Shown piece by piece: positions 32,801 through 45,580 of a stretch of 64,000 nt of DNA; within the stretch, counting starts at the first letter, position 1; each line of letters begins with the position of its first letter. This DNA comes from Monocercomonoides exilis (lineage: Eukaryota > Preaxostyla > Oxymonadida > Polymastigidae), in assembly GCA_001643675.2 (NCBI GenBank), contig LSRY02000005.1, positions 250,501 to 314,500 of the forward strand, in the 5' to 3' direction. The position numbers and the translations under genes are program-made. The notes below the pieces were generated by a model. The model made no database searches. It was not told the origin of the DNA and saw only the letters and a list, made by a program, of their open reading frames with translations.

Positions 32801-34295
32801 TCTTGTTGTGAGTGAAGCTCTTCTCATTGTGAAGTGGGGCGGCAGTCTCACACACGCTGGCCACCACCAGGCGAAGGAGCTAGGAAGCCTCTTCCGCGAG
32901 GCTGTGCTGCCAATGGACAAAGCAGAGTGCCACACATTCCTCGAGAACATTCGCATCCGCACGAACGGTGAGAGGCGTGTCCAGCGCACAGCAAGGGCGT
33001 TTACGGAAGCGCTGTTTGGAGTGGATATGCATCAGCAGTCTCCAATTCTGCACTCACCTGATCTGCTGGACAATATTCCAGATGAGGCACGTGAGCTGTT
33101 GGATCAGACAAAGCAGAGAATGAAAAAGATTATGGTGATGAACTTTGACTTCTCCATCTCTGATTCCAATGAAAAATCACCAAGTTCATCGCCTTCAACA
33201 ATCGGAGGATCTATGTCTTCTTCGTATACTTCATCTTCATCCTCTTCCTCGTCTGATGCAATGTCATCATTGATAGCAGCTGCCTCAACACACATTCACG
33301 TCCCAACATCAAGTGAAAAGAGAAGTGGCAACGTTAAGTCAAAAGCAAAGGAAGAAGGGAAAGGCAAAGCAAAGAAAGACGACGAATTAGGGGACAAAGG
33401 CAGCGATGCACAAGATGACGATGACGAGACAGACACCGACATTGCCTATGGAACAAGCGACTCTCAGCTCATCGAAGACATCAAGCTGTGCAAGCCATGG
33501 GGACTGGATCGCCTGGGCAATCCGCTTGCCCGGCTGGTTCGTCTGGACAGAGGAATTAAATCACTTCGGAAAGATCTGGCGAGGAAAGTGGATCAGCTTG
33601 ACCCCACACAGTACTATGCGCCCATGTGTGAGCACGAGTCGTTCCGGACGATGCAGCACCGCTGGGACAAAGTGTCTATTGATCTGCACGATCCTGAGTC
33701 AAACACGTGGGATGTGACGAAGATTGGAGACATCTACGATTCGATCAGGTTTGATGTGATCCATATGAGCGACATCCTGAGGAAGCTGTCTGTGCCGATG
33801 GAGGATCTGCTATCGAACTCGAAGGCGCTGGCAGACTTCTGGGTGACGCAGGAATACGGCATCTCCCATGCAGACAAGCTGGAGATCGGCAGGCTGATTG
33901 CTGGCCCACTTCTGAACGAGATCATTTCGAATATCGAAAACGCAGCATTCAACTCAGCCCCATCAGTCAATCTGTACTTCACCTCTGAGTCGCATCTGCA
34001 CGGGCTGTTGAATCTGATAATGCTGTCTGGAGTGGAGGGGATGCTGCTGGACAGGGAGAATGTGACAGACCTGGATTATCTGACGCACCTGCTGTTCAAA
34101 GTGTACGAGTCAGAGCAGTCGAAGACATTCAGGGTGGAGCTGTTTCTGTCTGCTGGGGCGATCGCCTGCAATCCAAAAATGGATGTTGGGCAGACACACG
34201 CCCTGCCGATCGAGTCGCCGCTTCTGGTGCACGAGAACCTCTCTCTTTTCAGGCTGCGTTCTCTGCTCAACAACTCAAACACACATCAGATGTGA
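20067..34295 (+). CDS. Giant Vip1/PPIP5K diphosphoinositol-polyphosphate synthase with tandem phosphatase domains
   Basis: A 4,742-residue uninterrupted ORF; usual PPIP5K proteins are about 1,000-1,400 residues. Order: (1) residues ~1-310, a degenerate protein-kinase-like region (FEIFRLGILRVCLFD, VHLSKIYLDQNGNLRYS, DYVNVQAFGIAALQMAFG), with a detached C-lobe end at ~899 (SLIEFCLSVTP, YEHPFFDYV); (2) acidic/poly-Ser linkers; (3) ATP-grasp kinase ~1737-2055, well conserved (FVEKPLNAEDHNVW, GGGVRKLFRKT, LYEEFIP, DVKVYAVLPDYVHCELRK, VCDVNGWSFVK), predicted to phosphorylate InsP6/InsP7; (4) a first histidine-acid-phosphatase unit ~2073-3800 with RHGDR replaced by KSGEN (2083-2087) and SESH by DESS (3718-3721), so probably inactive; (5) a second unit ~3823-4730 with canonical RHGDRKPKQK (R3832) and SESH (H4643). 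Poly-Ser inserts split both phosphatase units. PPIP5Ks make and hydrolyse 1-PP-InsPs in the cytosol. The family call is certain; the duplicated phosphatase reading is strong; the kinase-like N-terminus is moderate. Confidence 0.95.
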
Positions 34296-35557
34296 TTGCG
34301 AAATGATGCTCTCAAAGGAATTATCCTCGCTTTGCATTATATTCTTTTCAATATTGTTTTATTATTATTGTTTTAAAAGTTTTAAGAAATTTTTGGGTTT
34401 TTTGTTTTCTGTTTCATTGATGATGAGAAATCTTGTATTTACGTTGTACATTACTTTTTGTTATCGATTTGAACGGCTGGTAAATGATTTTTAGAGCAAT
34501 AAATCCTTTTTACTTCGTATCAATTATAATCTTTTTTTCTATCAGGGTTCAATCTTCCTTTTGTATCTGCCTTTGCGATAGTTGACGTATATCCCAACAA
34601 ATGCGCAGTAGCATTTTGTCCATTTCATGAAATTGATGTTTTGAATAAATTCTTTTGAATTTTATTGCTTTTGTTCTTTATGATTGAAACCTTTCTTTTC
34701 AACTAGGAAAGAGCTATCCACTTTGAATTTAATGAAAACTTTTCTATTCAGGAGAAATAAAAGCAAATTGAAAGGGGTTCCAATCCTTTTTCACAGTTAT
34801 CTGAATGAAAATGAATAGAATGCTTTAAAGAAACATATGAATTCAATTTGAAATAAGCCGAATGGAGCAGAAAGAATGGAAAAAATGATTCCTTTTGGAC
34901 TGAAATGAGAGAGAATGAAAATCTAAGAATGAGAAATTGAAAAGGGTTTAAAAAATGTTCATCAAGAATAAAGATGGGAAAGGTGAACGATAAAAGAATT
35001 TATTTTTCGAAAATGAGAGAAAAGAATTTGAGTGACCTTGAGATTATTTCCTTCTGTTCGGTTTTCTTCAATAATGGAGCAGAAAAGAGCCGAGCTTCTG
35101 AGAAACGAAAAGAATGATAAATGAAGGAATTATGTATCTGTGATTATCATTGGATTGACCTGATGATATCGTCAAAAGAAATGAATCTTTTTTTTGAACG
35201 AAGATTGACTTTTTTTAGACCATCTGGATATTACAAATAAATGAGGCGAAAATAATTCAAAGCCAGGTTTACAAAAAGAAGTTTTGGAGAGAAAAGGTTG
35301 AGATTAATTGTGAAACATATGAACTCTGTAGATCAGAATGAAAAGATGGAGTAGAGAAGGAGGATCATAGGAAAAAAAAAACAAGAAAAGAAGGTTTCGG
35401 CATAAACATGAGAATCGTGTTCCAAATTTTTAAACTTTTTGATCATAAAGGAAGTTCCATTTGATGATTCTGTCAATATTCAGTACGAAAAAACTTGCGA
35501 AATGTTATGTGTTTGAAAAAAGAAAAAAAAATCAAAACAAAAAAGTTTTTATTCGAG
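34296..35557. other. Intergenic region after the Vip1-like gene
   Basis: AT-rich 3' flank. An AATAAA hexamer at about 34498-34503 lies ~200 bases after the TGA stop and could be the poly(A) signal. Beyond it I see no supportable ORF or repeat up to the MITE-A copy. Confidence 0.5.
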
Positions 35558-35833
35558 ATATGGGTGAAAATATGGACTTTCAAGCTTTTTATGCACAAAG
35601 TGTACAAAAATTGTTTCACAAATAACAGTATTAAACTTTATCAAATTTCAAAATAAATTGGTTTTTCTTATCTGCATATAGCCATCACAGATGTTTTCAC
35701 GAAATGTTTTGTGACGTTCCATTAATGTCAAAAAATGAACCCATTTCAATAAAATTTTTTGAACTCAAAAAGCTTGTCAAAAGTGCATAATTTTTCAATG
35801 AAAATACCTGAAGTCAAATATTTTGTCCCATAT
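35558..35833 (-). mobile_element. MITE-A copy 2
   Basis: Element 35562-35829 flanked by ATAT (35558-35561 and 35830-35833). It has the same ends and internal blocks as the other copies, in reverse orientation (GGGTGAAAATATGG ... ACCTGAAGTC ... TTTTGTCCC). It is clearly diverged from the arm copies. Confidence 0.75.
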
Positions 35834-35836
35834 TAT

Positions 35837-36434
35837 TTATTGCTCAAATTCCGAAGAATCTTCTCCTGTTCCAGCTCTAAATGGATCCGAATTCTCGCTT
35901 TCTGATTTGAAAAGTTTTTCTTCAGTATCTTCTTCATCTTTTATCCCCAAAATATCATTTTAATCTGGAATTTCTTCGTTTTTATAAACTTCATCATTAT
36001 CAATTTCCGATTCAAATTCATCTTCAGATTGAATATTGAAAACTTTTTCAATGAGTTTTGCATTGGACAACAAACATAATCTTTTAGCAATGAATGTTGC
36101 AAACATTCCTGGAATGAATCGCCTACTCACTCCATATATTGGGGAAAAAAATCGCGAATGTTTCCTCATTCCTTTAATAGTGTTGACGTTAACTTTTGTG
36201 AAAGGATCAACTTTATTACGTTTGTCGCAGACGGAAAGGAAGGAATATTCTATTTCCCCCAATCAAACATAGGCTTTCCACTCGAAGTTGATATTTGAAG
36301 TTTGCTCTTTTTAACGATTGTTGATTATTGGAATTAGTGTTTCTTTTTATCGATTTGGCACAATAATCACAAAATTTTTCTCCATATGGGGCAAAGTATT
36401 TTGCTTCAAGCATTTTCATTGAAAAATAATGCAC
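35837..36434 (-). pseudogene. Broken small gene flanked by two MITE-A copies
   Basis: On the minus strand two overlapping frames appear to be one protein broken by a frameshift near 36216-36262. The first (from 36434) contains a CxxC pair (KFCDYCAKSIKR). The second (36262-35960) continues with NKVDPFTKVNVNTIKGMRK and a basic stretch, then an acidic tail. After a TAA at about 35960 the same frame runs on with more acidic codons (DEEDTEEKLFK, TGEDSSEFEQ) to TAA at 35837. The first ~45 bases lie inside the neighbouring MITE-A copy. I do not recognise the family; the conserved-looking tail suggests a real former gene. Confidence 0.35.
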
Positions 36435-36660
36435 TTTTCATTGACTTTTTGAGAACAAAAAACATTATAAAAATAGTTCTATTTTTTGACATTCGTGAAA
36501 TGCAACAATTCTTAATGTTTTGATTTCAATGATACCTGTTTACGGATATGAAAATCAAATTAATTTAGAAATCTGAGAAAGTGAAATAAAGTTATGCGTG
36601 AAGCAATTTTTCAATGCCTTGAGCAAAAAAAAGCTTGAAAGTCCGTATTTTCCCCCATAT
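36384..36660 (+). mobile_element. MITE-A copy 3
   Basis: Element 36388-36656 (269 bp) with flanking ATAT at 36384-36387 and 36657-36660. It begins GGGGCAAAGTATTTTGC and ends GTCCGTATTTTCCCCC. It is diverged internally from the arm copies but has the same length and ends. Confidence 0.8.
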
Positions 36661-37081
36661 CTCCTTCACCTTCTCGTTTGACAGCTCCAAATATTCACAT
36701 TTTTTGTTTTTAGCTTTCCTTATTCAAAAAATAGAAATATTCGAGGAGAACAAATTCATATTATAGATAACAATGTAAATATTTGATTTAGAAACCTTTA
36801 TTGAATTTCCTTCCCCTCCAAACAGCTTCAATTAATTTTTCTATTTTTCCCGCCACTCCAATTTTTTATATCTGTAGTCTAGGAAATTTTAAACATTTGA
36901 CCTTGCAACACTTGCCCAGAACCCAATCATCATTTGAGATACATTTATCATCATCACAATTTTTCAAACTTTTTTTCTGTATTGGCTTAAAATCAATCAT
37001 CATCACACTTCAAATGGAAATATTTTGTAAACTCTGAAGTCGTTTCAGAAAAGCACGAAACACTTTTCTTTTGCTTTGGAC
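36661..37081. other. Intergenic sequence between MITE-A copies
   Basis: AT-rich. One 78-codon plus-strand frame (36801-37037) shows no family resemblance and I do not count it as a gene. Confidence 0.5.
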
Positions 37082-37360
37082 AGGTAGGGCAAAACATTAC
37101 ACTTCAGGCATTTTCATTGAAAAATTATGCACAGTGGATGAACTTTTTGTGATCCAAAAAAACACATTTAAAATGGATTATTTTTTTGAAATACTTGTGA
37201 GATCACAAAAAATTATTGAAATAATATAAATGATGTTTGTTTTCGGAAATGAAAATACAGTTTATTTTGAAATCTGATAAAGTTATTGAAAGTTATGAGT
37301 GGAACAAATATTTTTTGCATTGCGCGAAAAATGCTTGACGGTTTGAATTTTTACCCAGGT
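37082..37360 (+). mobile_element. MITE-A copy 4
   Basis: Element 37086-37356 (271 bp) with AGGT on both sides (37082-37085 and 37357-37360). Internally it is almost identical to the arm copies (TTACACTTCAGGC, then ACAGTGGATGAAC). It lies just outside the inner edge of the right duplication arm. Confidence 0.85.
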
Positions 37361-37804
37361 CAAGAATCTTGAATGTCATTTTCATTTGAAGATATATTTG
37401 ACTTTTTTGCAGTTTTGGCAAACTGCAAATACCTTCGGTATATATTGTTGTATCCATTTCAAAGATGATTTTTCAGATGAAAATCTCACAAGCAGGGTGT
37501 GATATCTCTTTTTGAAAGGCTTTTTTCGAGACATCAAATTTTTGATTGATAAAACCATCTTTGATCAAATTCATTATAAATGTAATTTTTTGAAAAAACA
37601 TTAATTTATTATTTTGTCAAGTTGATGCAAAGAGCAGATAAAGAATATTATATTCTCAAACCTAAAAGACAATAGATTGCGAAAATGGTTTAAAGAATCT
37701 AAAATATTTGGTATGCTTATTCAATGATTAAGCCTATTAATGTTTTTCCAAAACAGTTTGTCAACCAAATAAAGAGATAAGAACACAAAAACATTGTTTA
37801 TTAT
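37361..37804. other. AT-rich spacer next to right arm
   Basis: No ORF or repeat supported. Similarity to the left arm begins at about 37,805. Confidence 0.5.
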
Positions 37805-38344
37805 CAAATAAAATGAAGGGGACAGTTTCAATTTCAATTGATTTGTTTTGAGAAAAACAATGAAAAAGAAAGCAGAGTGAAATGAAATGACTCAGCAAAA
37901 AAAAGTCTTGAAAAGATGCAGACTTGTTCCTTTCAGATCAAATCAACGATTGTTGAAAAAGAGGTTGTTTTGAATTGATCAATGAGGTATCACTTGTTCT
38001 TTGATGAGTATGTGCAATCTGATTAAAGAAGAAAATTTGTCTGAAGAGAATTGGAAAGCAAGAAAACAAAATTGTCGAAAAAAACGAAAACAACTATTTG
38101 TTTCTTCTCGATATATTCAATCAAGGTTCAATGATGTGATATTCTTGAACTCTTCGTAAGTATTTTTGACTTCAGCTTATAGAGGTAAAAAGGAAAGAAG
38201 TAAACAATGGAAAGCAAAATTCGATTGAGATTGAAAAATTACATTGGAAAATGAACAGATAAGAAGTGGAGCCTTTCATTAGATGAATGGCAAAAGATTA
38301 TTGTTGATGGAGACAAAGACACGTTCATTTTCTTTTTTCATGAA

Positions 38345-38764
38345 ATGAGAAAAATCATTTTTGCTGAGAAAAAAAAAAAAAAACGATTTGTGAATATCTG
38401 CCCCAACAACAAAGAAAAAAGTCAAACATTTGAGATGGAATGTCAATTCCAATCAATTTATAAAACTCATCTGGAAGTGAAATCCATTGTTAAAAAAAGA
38501 AATAATACTTTCAAAACAAAGAAACCAAACAAGGGAATGTTTCTTCTGAAATGGAGAGAAACTAATTCTTCTTTTCTTTTTTGTATCTGGAAGTGTGGAG
38601 GAAGAATAACTGTGAAAAGAACATATGATGAGAGAGATTCTTTCAAAGTGAAGGAAAAAAGCAACAAACAGTCTGATTCATTCTCTAAGGCATTATTTGA
38701 AATGAAACAATTTGAGTTGAATTGCCAAGAAAATATTCTTTTTGCGATCGTTTTCATGAAATGA
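38345..38764 (+). other. Unrecognised ORF in the inner flank of arm 2
   Basis: A 139-codon ATG-initiated frame encoding a Lys-rich protein with no recognised domain (for example KCGGRITVKRTYDERD). The corresponding left-arm region (11275-11772, minus) can be aligned in pieces, but indels change the frame repeatedly. This argues against constraint on the protein, or means one copy is dead. Confidence 0.2.
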
Positions 38765-38869
38765 AAACAAAGGGACATACTAAAAGTTGGACATCTCAAA
38801 AGTTCATTTTTTATCTGCATTCAGAAAATTCTTCTTTCTTTACTTCACACAATCTGTAAAGAATGATTC

Positions 38870-39109
38870 TTATAATTTGTTTGTATCTTTTTCTTTTGTC
38901 ACTCTTCCAACATCATCTTTCACAGTCACAGCTGTAGAATTTGATGAAACGATTGCTTTTGACAGTTGATTTATCCAATTGATCAACTTCTTTGATGAAA
39001 ACCTTTCATTGAAGTCTTTCAACAAAGCCGATAATTGTGACAAACAATTTTTTCTAATGAGAAAACCCATTTTCACTTTCTTTTGATTTTGTACACTCCT
39101 TCTCAACAT
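38870..39109 (-). other. Short conserved ORF divergent from receptor-like gene B
   Basis: A 79-codon frame, counterpart of 11103-11294. It is longer because the left copy has a stop where this one continues VKDDVGRVTKEKD. Its start is 462 bases upstream of the alternative start (39572) of the receptor-like gene. Product unknown. Confidence 0.25.
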
Positions 39110-39637
39110 TTCAATGCTTTCTTTGACTGTTCAAGAAATCAACATAGTGAATCGTAATAAAAGCTTTCGAAAATGTTAATACATTTCTTTTAATTTATTT
39201 GAAGAAAAAGCGAAAAATGTGCTTATTCTCATATTAAAAGTTTCATCAAATGAATTATCTTCAACAATTCATTAAAATGTTCTTCACAAACATTAGACAA
39301 ACATTGTTGCAATTGGATATCAATCCAAATTTCACACTGAAAATAGAATTCATCTGTTAACATTTTTTATTCGACGAATAAACAAAAGATCTTTCGATTC
39401 CATTCAATAATTTTTGTTTTATTCATCTTTTTTATAATATTCTGATATTTCTCTCTTCAAAAGTGATTAATGAAACAAACAATAATTTATCAATAAACCA
39501 GATGTTATAATGAAAATTTTGAAAAATCGTTTTATTCATTTTCAGATATTACAAAAAAAACAAAAATTTAAATGGAAAATATATATATATTGGGCGCAGG
39601 AATTTTTATTTTTAAGTTTTTTCTTTCATCTTCTTCC

Positions 39638-42600
39638 ATGGCGAGGTTCTCCACCAGCGCAAAAGTTGCATTCAATGTTGTTGCTCTGATGTTGGTTGTT
39701 GTCAATTGCAGCAATTACAGAAGCATTGCTGAAAATCAACATCAACAAGAAATGAATTGGGAGATGCCAGAAAGCACGATCAGCGTTGAAAACAGCAGCA
39801 ACAAATACTACAATAATTATGGCATAGGTGCAGCAAAAGTCATATTCTCGCCAGGCGATCGTGTCAGTTGTGCCCGAACAAGTGTGAATATCGTCAACAC
39901 CTCGTTGTGTGTGAGCGATCTCGTCATGGAACCTCTCAGTGGCTGTGCATTCCTCTCTGCACTACACCACTCATCGTGCACCATTTTCTCCTCTGCCTGC
40001 CGAATCCACACAGATGCCAGCTACCCACTTTTCCTCTCTTCCCACAGCTCCCTCTCTCTCACAAACTTCTCCCTCATCATCCCTCACCCAGCCATCCTCT
40101 CCTTCCCTCTATTTTCCATTCCAAATAATCTCCTCTCACATGCCCACTCCCCAATCCCCTCCTCCTTCTCAATCTCTCATTCCTCTTTCTCTTCTTTCAT
40201 CTCCCTCACCCAGCCCTTCCTTTTTTCTCCTTCCTTATCATTTTCGTCTTCCCTTCTCCATCGCTGTCTCCAAATCCACTTCGATCTCCACCTCTCAGAC
40301 ACACTCTTCACAAACATCACCACTGCACCACAATCCACACACACCATTCCTGCCAAACCCACTCACGCACACAACTCATTCACCACCACCACAATCACCA
40401 CTAACACAATCACCACTAACACAAACACAATCCTCTCCTTCTCTCTACGCTCCTCTCTCTCTATCCACTCATCCATCTTCCTCCACACCTTCAACCCAAT
40501 CGATGGTGCCATCCTCCCAGACCTCAACAGCCCATCAACGTCTCTCTCTGCCTTCAACACCTCTTTTCTCCATCAAACACGTTCTTCATCAAATGATCCT
40601 GTGATATATGAAGGAACTGAAACTGAAAGAAAGAAATTAAGTAGATTTCCATTTTCTGATTTGAATAGCTATATCTTTGAATGGTGTGAATGGGAAATTT
40701 CAAATGGTGGATCTTCAGCAGGTGGTGCACTTAATGTTTATTGTGCAAATGCAAATCTCACAATCGCTTCATGTTTATTCAATAATTGTTCAACCAGAGA
40801 TCATGGAGGAGCAATGCGTTGTGATCTCTTACTCGAAATCTGCATTACAAAATCAAATTTCACTGGCTGCTCAGCTGCCCATGGAGGAGCAACTTGCTTG
40901 GCTTATCCACAATCTAATTCTGATTGGTCATTCTCAGAAAACAGAGTCGAAAGTTGTTCAATAACAGATTGGTGTGGAACAGGTTGGTATTTTGCACTTG
41001 AAGGAACTCCAGCAAATTTTCAATTCCTATTTGCAAACTGTAAGTGCATTTCAAATTCTGGTGGAGATTCTGCTGGTTCTCTCACATTTCATTGGCCTCC
41101 ACAAAATATACCAAGTCAGTTTTCAATCAATGATTGTCAGTTCATCAATAATAAATTGACCGCTTCTTCGACATGTGGAGGTGCTGCCATTTATCTTTTT
41201 TCAACGTATTCTTGGATGAATAGTTTAAAATTTATAGCTTTCTGTTTCTTTGATGGCAACGCAGCTGCAAATGGAAGAGGAAATGATGTGTTCTTTTACG
41301 GAAGTGATATCACTCAATCTCCATTTGAGAATTGTGGTTCAACAACCCCGTCAAAAAGAGTCTGGAATTGTGAAACAGCTGATAGCGATGTATATAATGG
41401 CTGGCTTCCTCTCATCAACCAGAACAAAATCGTTGCAAATGGTGGAAGTGATGTTGACGCCTGTGGCAAAACACAGCAAAACCCATGTGCCACGGTCGAG
41501 TATGCTCTCAGATGCATTGCTCCCTTCAGTGATGCTTCCCTCTCTCTTCTCGTCTCCACTTTCACTCCCTTAAAGACTCTCATATTCCGTGCCCCGAATA
41601 CAAAAGTCACTGGGAATGGCACAGATTCTACAATAATTGCTTCCAGTGGTATTCCTCAGCCATCTTCTTCTTCTTCTTCTTCCACTTTATCATCATCCCC
41701 TGAACCATCTGCCACTTCTGCCCTCTTCGCACAAACACAGGGCTCCCTCACAGTTTCTGCCCTCGCCATCGCCCATAACTCCACAAATCCCATCACCCCC
41801 ATCCTCTTCCACCTCTCCCAAAACTCCCCTTCCCTCAACCTGAACACAACCACCATCACAGGAACAACCCCATCTTCATCATCAATCACCACACCCCTCT
41901 TCTTCATCACTGCTGGCTCCCTCGCCCTCAACCACACAGCAATCACTCAACTCTCCCTCAACAGCCAAAGCATCTTCCACCTCACCTCCCTCACAGGCTC
42001 CCTCACTCTCAACTCCTCCAGCATCACCGACATCACCTCCACAGCCACTCCCACCAGCTGTGTCCTCTCCTCTGCCACCTCCCCTGCCCTCTCCATCTCC
42101 CTCGCCAACTGCACCATCACCAACATCAACTCAGCACAGCTGAACCATCAGACTGCCACCAATGGCGGGTGCATCTCATTCGCCTCATCCGTCTCTGCCA
42201 ACATATTTTCAGTGAGTGACACCTCCTTCTCCAGCTGCTGCGTGAGCGAGGATACAAGTTCTGGAGGAAGAGGCGGTGCTCTCATGATCGAGTACAATCA
42301 TGGCTCACAAGTGTCATCCACCTCCTTTTCCATGATGAATGTTGTGTTTTCAGCCAACAAGGCCAGTGTCGGAAGAGATATGTATTTTGTGTGTGAATCC
42401 CTTGTCGCTTCTGTGAAAGAGCCCATGTTCACCTTCATGAAAAGCATCACTGAAAAAGACAACTCGATTGTTGGGCATGACAGAACAGAAGCATTTGGCA
42501 ACTGGGATGTGGATTTATTTATATTTTTCGACGGTTTCTTTGCTGATACGATATATGTTGATGGAGCATCTGGAGTGGAAAAGGTGTATTGTGGGCTGGA

Positions 42601-45580
42601 AAATGCACCATGTTTGAATGTGAATTATGGGATGGAGCGTTTGAAGAGAACGCTGAATATTAAACAGGAGATTATTTTATCTGCAAATTCATCTGTTACT
42701 GGATATGTGGATGTGAGTGGGATGAGTGTGAAGTCCAAATCCGAGACAATTGTTGGTATCGAATGCAAAAGGGAAGTAAGCGGCTCTGAACAATGCGTTA
42801 TGAAATCATCATCGATCACAGAAATTCAGTTCGTTGGGATTGTTGTTCCATCAAGTTATAACAGAACAATCACATCAGTTGTCGAATCAAGCACTCAAAA
42901 TGGGGAGTTGCACATGAAGAACTGTGAGATGAGTGTGATTGGAGGGAAACAAAACGCAATTGGATTTTCATTGATCAAATCAACAGGAAAGATGGTTGAG
43001 CTGGACTCTGTCGCGATTTCAGATGTGAAATCATCTGTCGCGCTGTTTTCATTTTCTCCTTCATCAGGAAATATGAATAAAGGAGAGAGCGAAGGAGAAC
43101 ACAAAGTGAAACTGTTGAATTGCACGATGGAAGGATGCGGTCTAGATAACACCTCATTTGGTGGATCTCCATTGATGATATCTTCTTCTGTTTTGTTTGA
43201 AAACAGCAATTTTTCGAATATTGAAAACGCAATCAGTGAAGAAGGAGGTGTTGCAAAAGTGGCATTGCAAGGAAATGAAAAATTGGTGATCAAATCAACA
43301 AATGCGTCATCTTGTTCACTTTCAACGAACAATGGAAAAGGAGGATTCCTGCATTTGGACTGCGAAGATTGTTTGGATAAAACACCATTTGTTTTTGATG
43401 CAGGAATTACTTTTGTGAACAATAAGGCAGCCATTGGAAAGAATGTGTTCATTATAGGAAAGGATTTGAATGGTTCTGTGACAAATGAGTCGTTCAAATT
43501 CGATTACTCTGAAATGACAAACGATAACAATTTGTTTGTTGGAAGTGATGATTTTCGTCAAGAAAAGGATTTGTTCATGTTCCTTGTTCCATATAGCTCA
43601 TTTGAGATATTTATCTCATCAGAAGGATTTGATGTTGCACGTTGTGGAAGTGAAGAAGAGCCATGCTTCACGCTATGGAAAGGGATGGAAAACATGAAAA
43701 AAGAGGAAGGAAATAAAACAATTCAAATATCAGGATCGACTGTTATTCAAGATTCATTCAACATATCCAATTATCAGATCAAAAAAAGTGTGAAGATGGG
43801 AGAAGAGAATACGAAAGTAACTTTGAATATTGAAAAGGCAATTGGAAATCAACTAGAATATTTTATGGTGAATAATATTCATCTAGAATTGACAAATATC
43901 CAACTTCAACTGACATCGGGATTTGACAACTCAGCCAAAACAATTATTTCAAACAGAGCTGGCAATTTGGTGATAAGTGGATGTTCATTCCATTCAGAGG
44001 CAGGAGTGAACAATGGATTTGATTGTGTATTTGTGGATGTGATTGGAGGAAGTGTGGAAGTGAATGATTTGTCTTTGGAATCATGCAATGTTGGAAACAG
44101 CATTTTTGCCATTCATGATTCTGGAACAACTTGCCATTTTGTGAATGTTCGAGTGGATTCGTTGAATGAAAGCAGAGGATGTCTTCTTCTGATCAAAGGA
44201 ACTGAATCAACAACAAAGATAAATGAAGGAGTCGAGGAAATAAATCTCCAAATTAACAATTCATCATTTTCAGGAGTGAAGAGAAGTGACAATGGAGCAA
44301 GCGTTCTGCAATCAAAAAGTGAGAAAAAGATTTGTTTTGTTGTGAATGAGAGCAACATCACAGAAGACAAAGCAGAAACAAGTGAAAAAGGAGGGGCAAT
44401 ATTCTTCACATTGGGTGCATCAGGATCAATGAAGATGATTGACTCAACAATCAGCCAATGCAGCTGCACCAATGGGAAAGGGGGAGGGGTGTATCTGGCA
44501 ACAAAGGAAAGAGGAGATTTGAATTTTTCGTTTGTGGGGATGAAATTCAGTGCGAACACAGCAAGTGTGGGGAATGATATTTTCATTGAATGCTTCAACA
44601 TCACATCTCAGATCAATGAAAGGCAATTTCAGTTTGATCTTCGAGAAGGCCATTATTCACGAATGAATGCGATATATGGAATTGATGAATGTGAAAACAA
44701 AGAAGATACAGATCTGATTGATTTTGTGACTATCTATCAGAGTGACACCATTATTGTGAGCAGTGTGAATGGATCGGATGAGAGGCAATGTGGAACCAAC
44801 ACTTTTCCATGTGATTCGATTGATTATGGGCTGATGCATCTGACTTCAGATTTCATGAGTCTGATGTTCATTGTTGAGGAGAGTGTGATTGGTGAAGAGA
44901 TAAATCTGGAGGAGATGAGTTTGAGCTCGAAGAGCAGAGGCTTATGTGAGGTTGAAGTGAAAACTGGTATTGAAAAAGCAAGAGATGCTTTGATCACAAC
45001 AACAGGAATAGTTTCGTTGTCGAGAATGAATTTTGTGTTCTATTCGAATTTCATTTCTCAACATGGATCATTGATATCGCCAGAAGAAGGAATTCTTGAA
45101 ATCATGAATTGCTCATTTACCTCAAAACAATCTAATGAAGAAGGTAATGTTGAATTTGCAAACATTCCATTCCACATCATTAATATGGATAAAGGAGAAT
45201 TGCAGCTCATGGAATGCAAGATATCACATCTCATTCTTCAAAAATCTGCATTATATCTTTCATCTTATCTTCCATCAGTAATTGATTCATTAACGATTTG
45301 CAATTCAACAATTAAAACATCTCTGATAGATATTAATGAATGTGGACAATTGACAATAAAGAATTTCAACACAGAAAATATCTCAGTTGAAGGAAATGAA
45401 GAATCATTGATATCTTGCTTGTCAATGAAAAAGACAATGCAATTAACGAATTGCACGATAGGTGGAGTCAATTCAAAGACCACAAAGGGGAAATTGATGA
45501 AATTGGAGAATAGTTTGGATGTGAAAATGGACGGTTGCATTTTTGATGGAAATTCAAAAGAAAGAAATGAACAATATTGA
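39638..45580 (+). pseudogene. Beta-helix receptor-like protein copy B, ectodomain part (frameshifted)
   Basis: From the ATG at 39638 (signal peptide as in copy A: ARFSTSAK then VAFNVVALMLVVV) the frame runs 1,980 codons through the full beta-helix ectodomain, including the four CG...PC modules (IVANGGSDVDACG, IYVDGASGVEKVYCG, IFISSEGFDVARCG, IIVSSVNGSDERQCG). It ends at TGA 45578-45580. Alignment with copy A shows that one base is missing just before (GAACAATATTGAATG here against GAACAGAATATCAATG there), so the stop is a frameshift product. As it stands it would encode a secreted ectodomain without a membrane anchor. Whether it is a true mutation or an assembly error cannot be told from the window. 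Confidence 0.8.
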
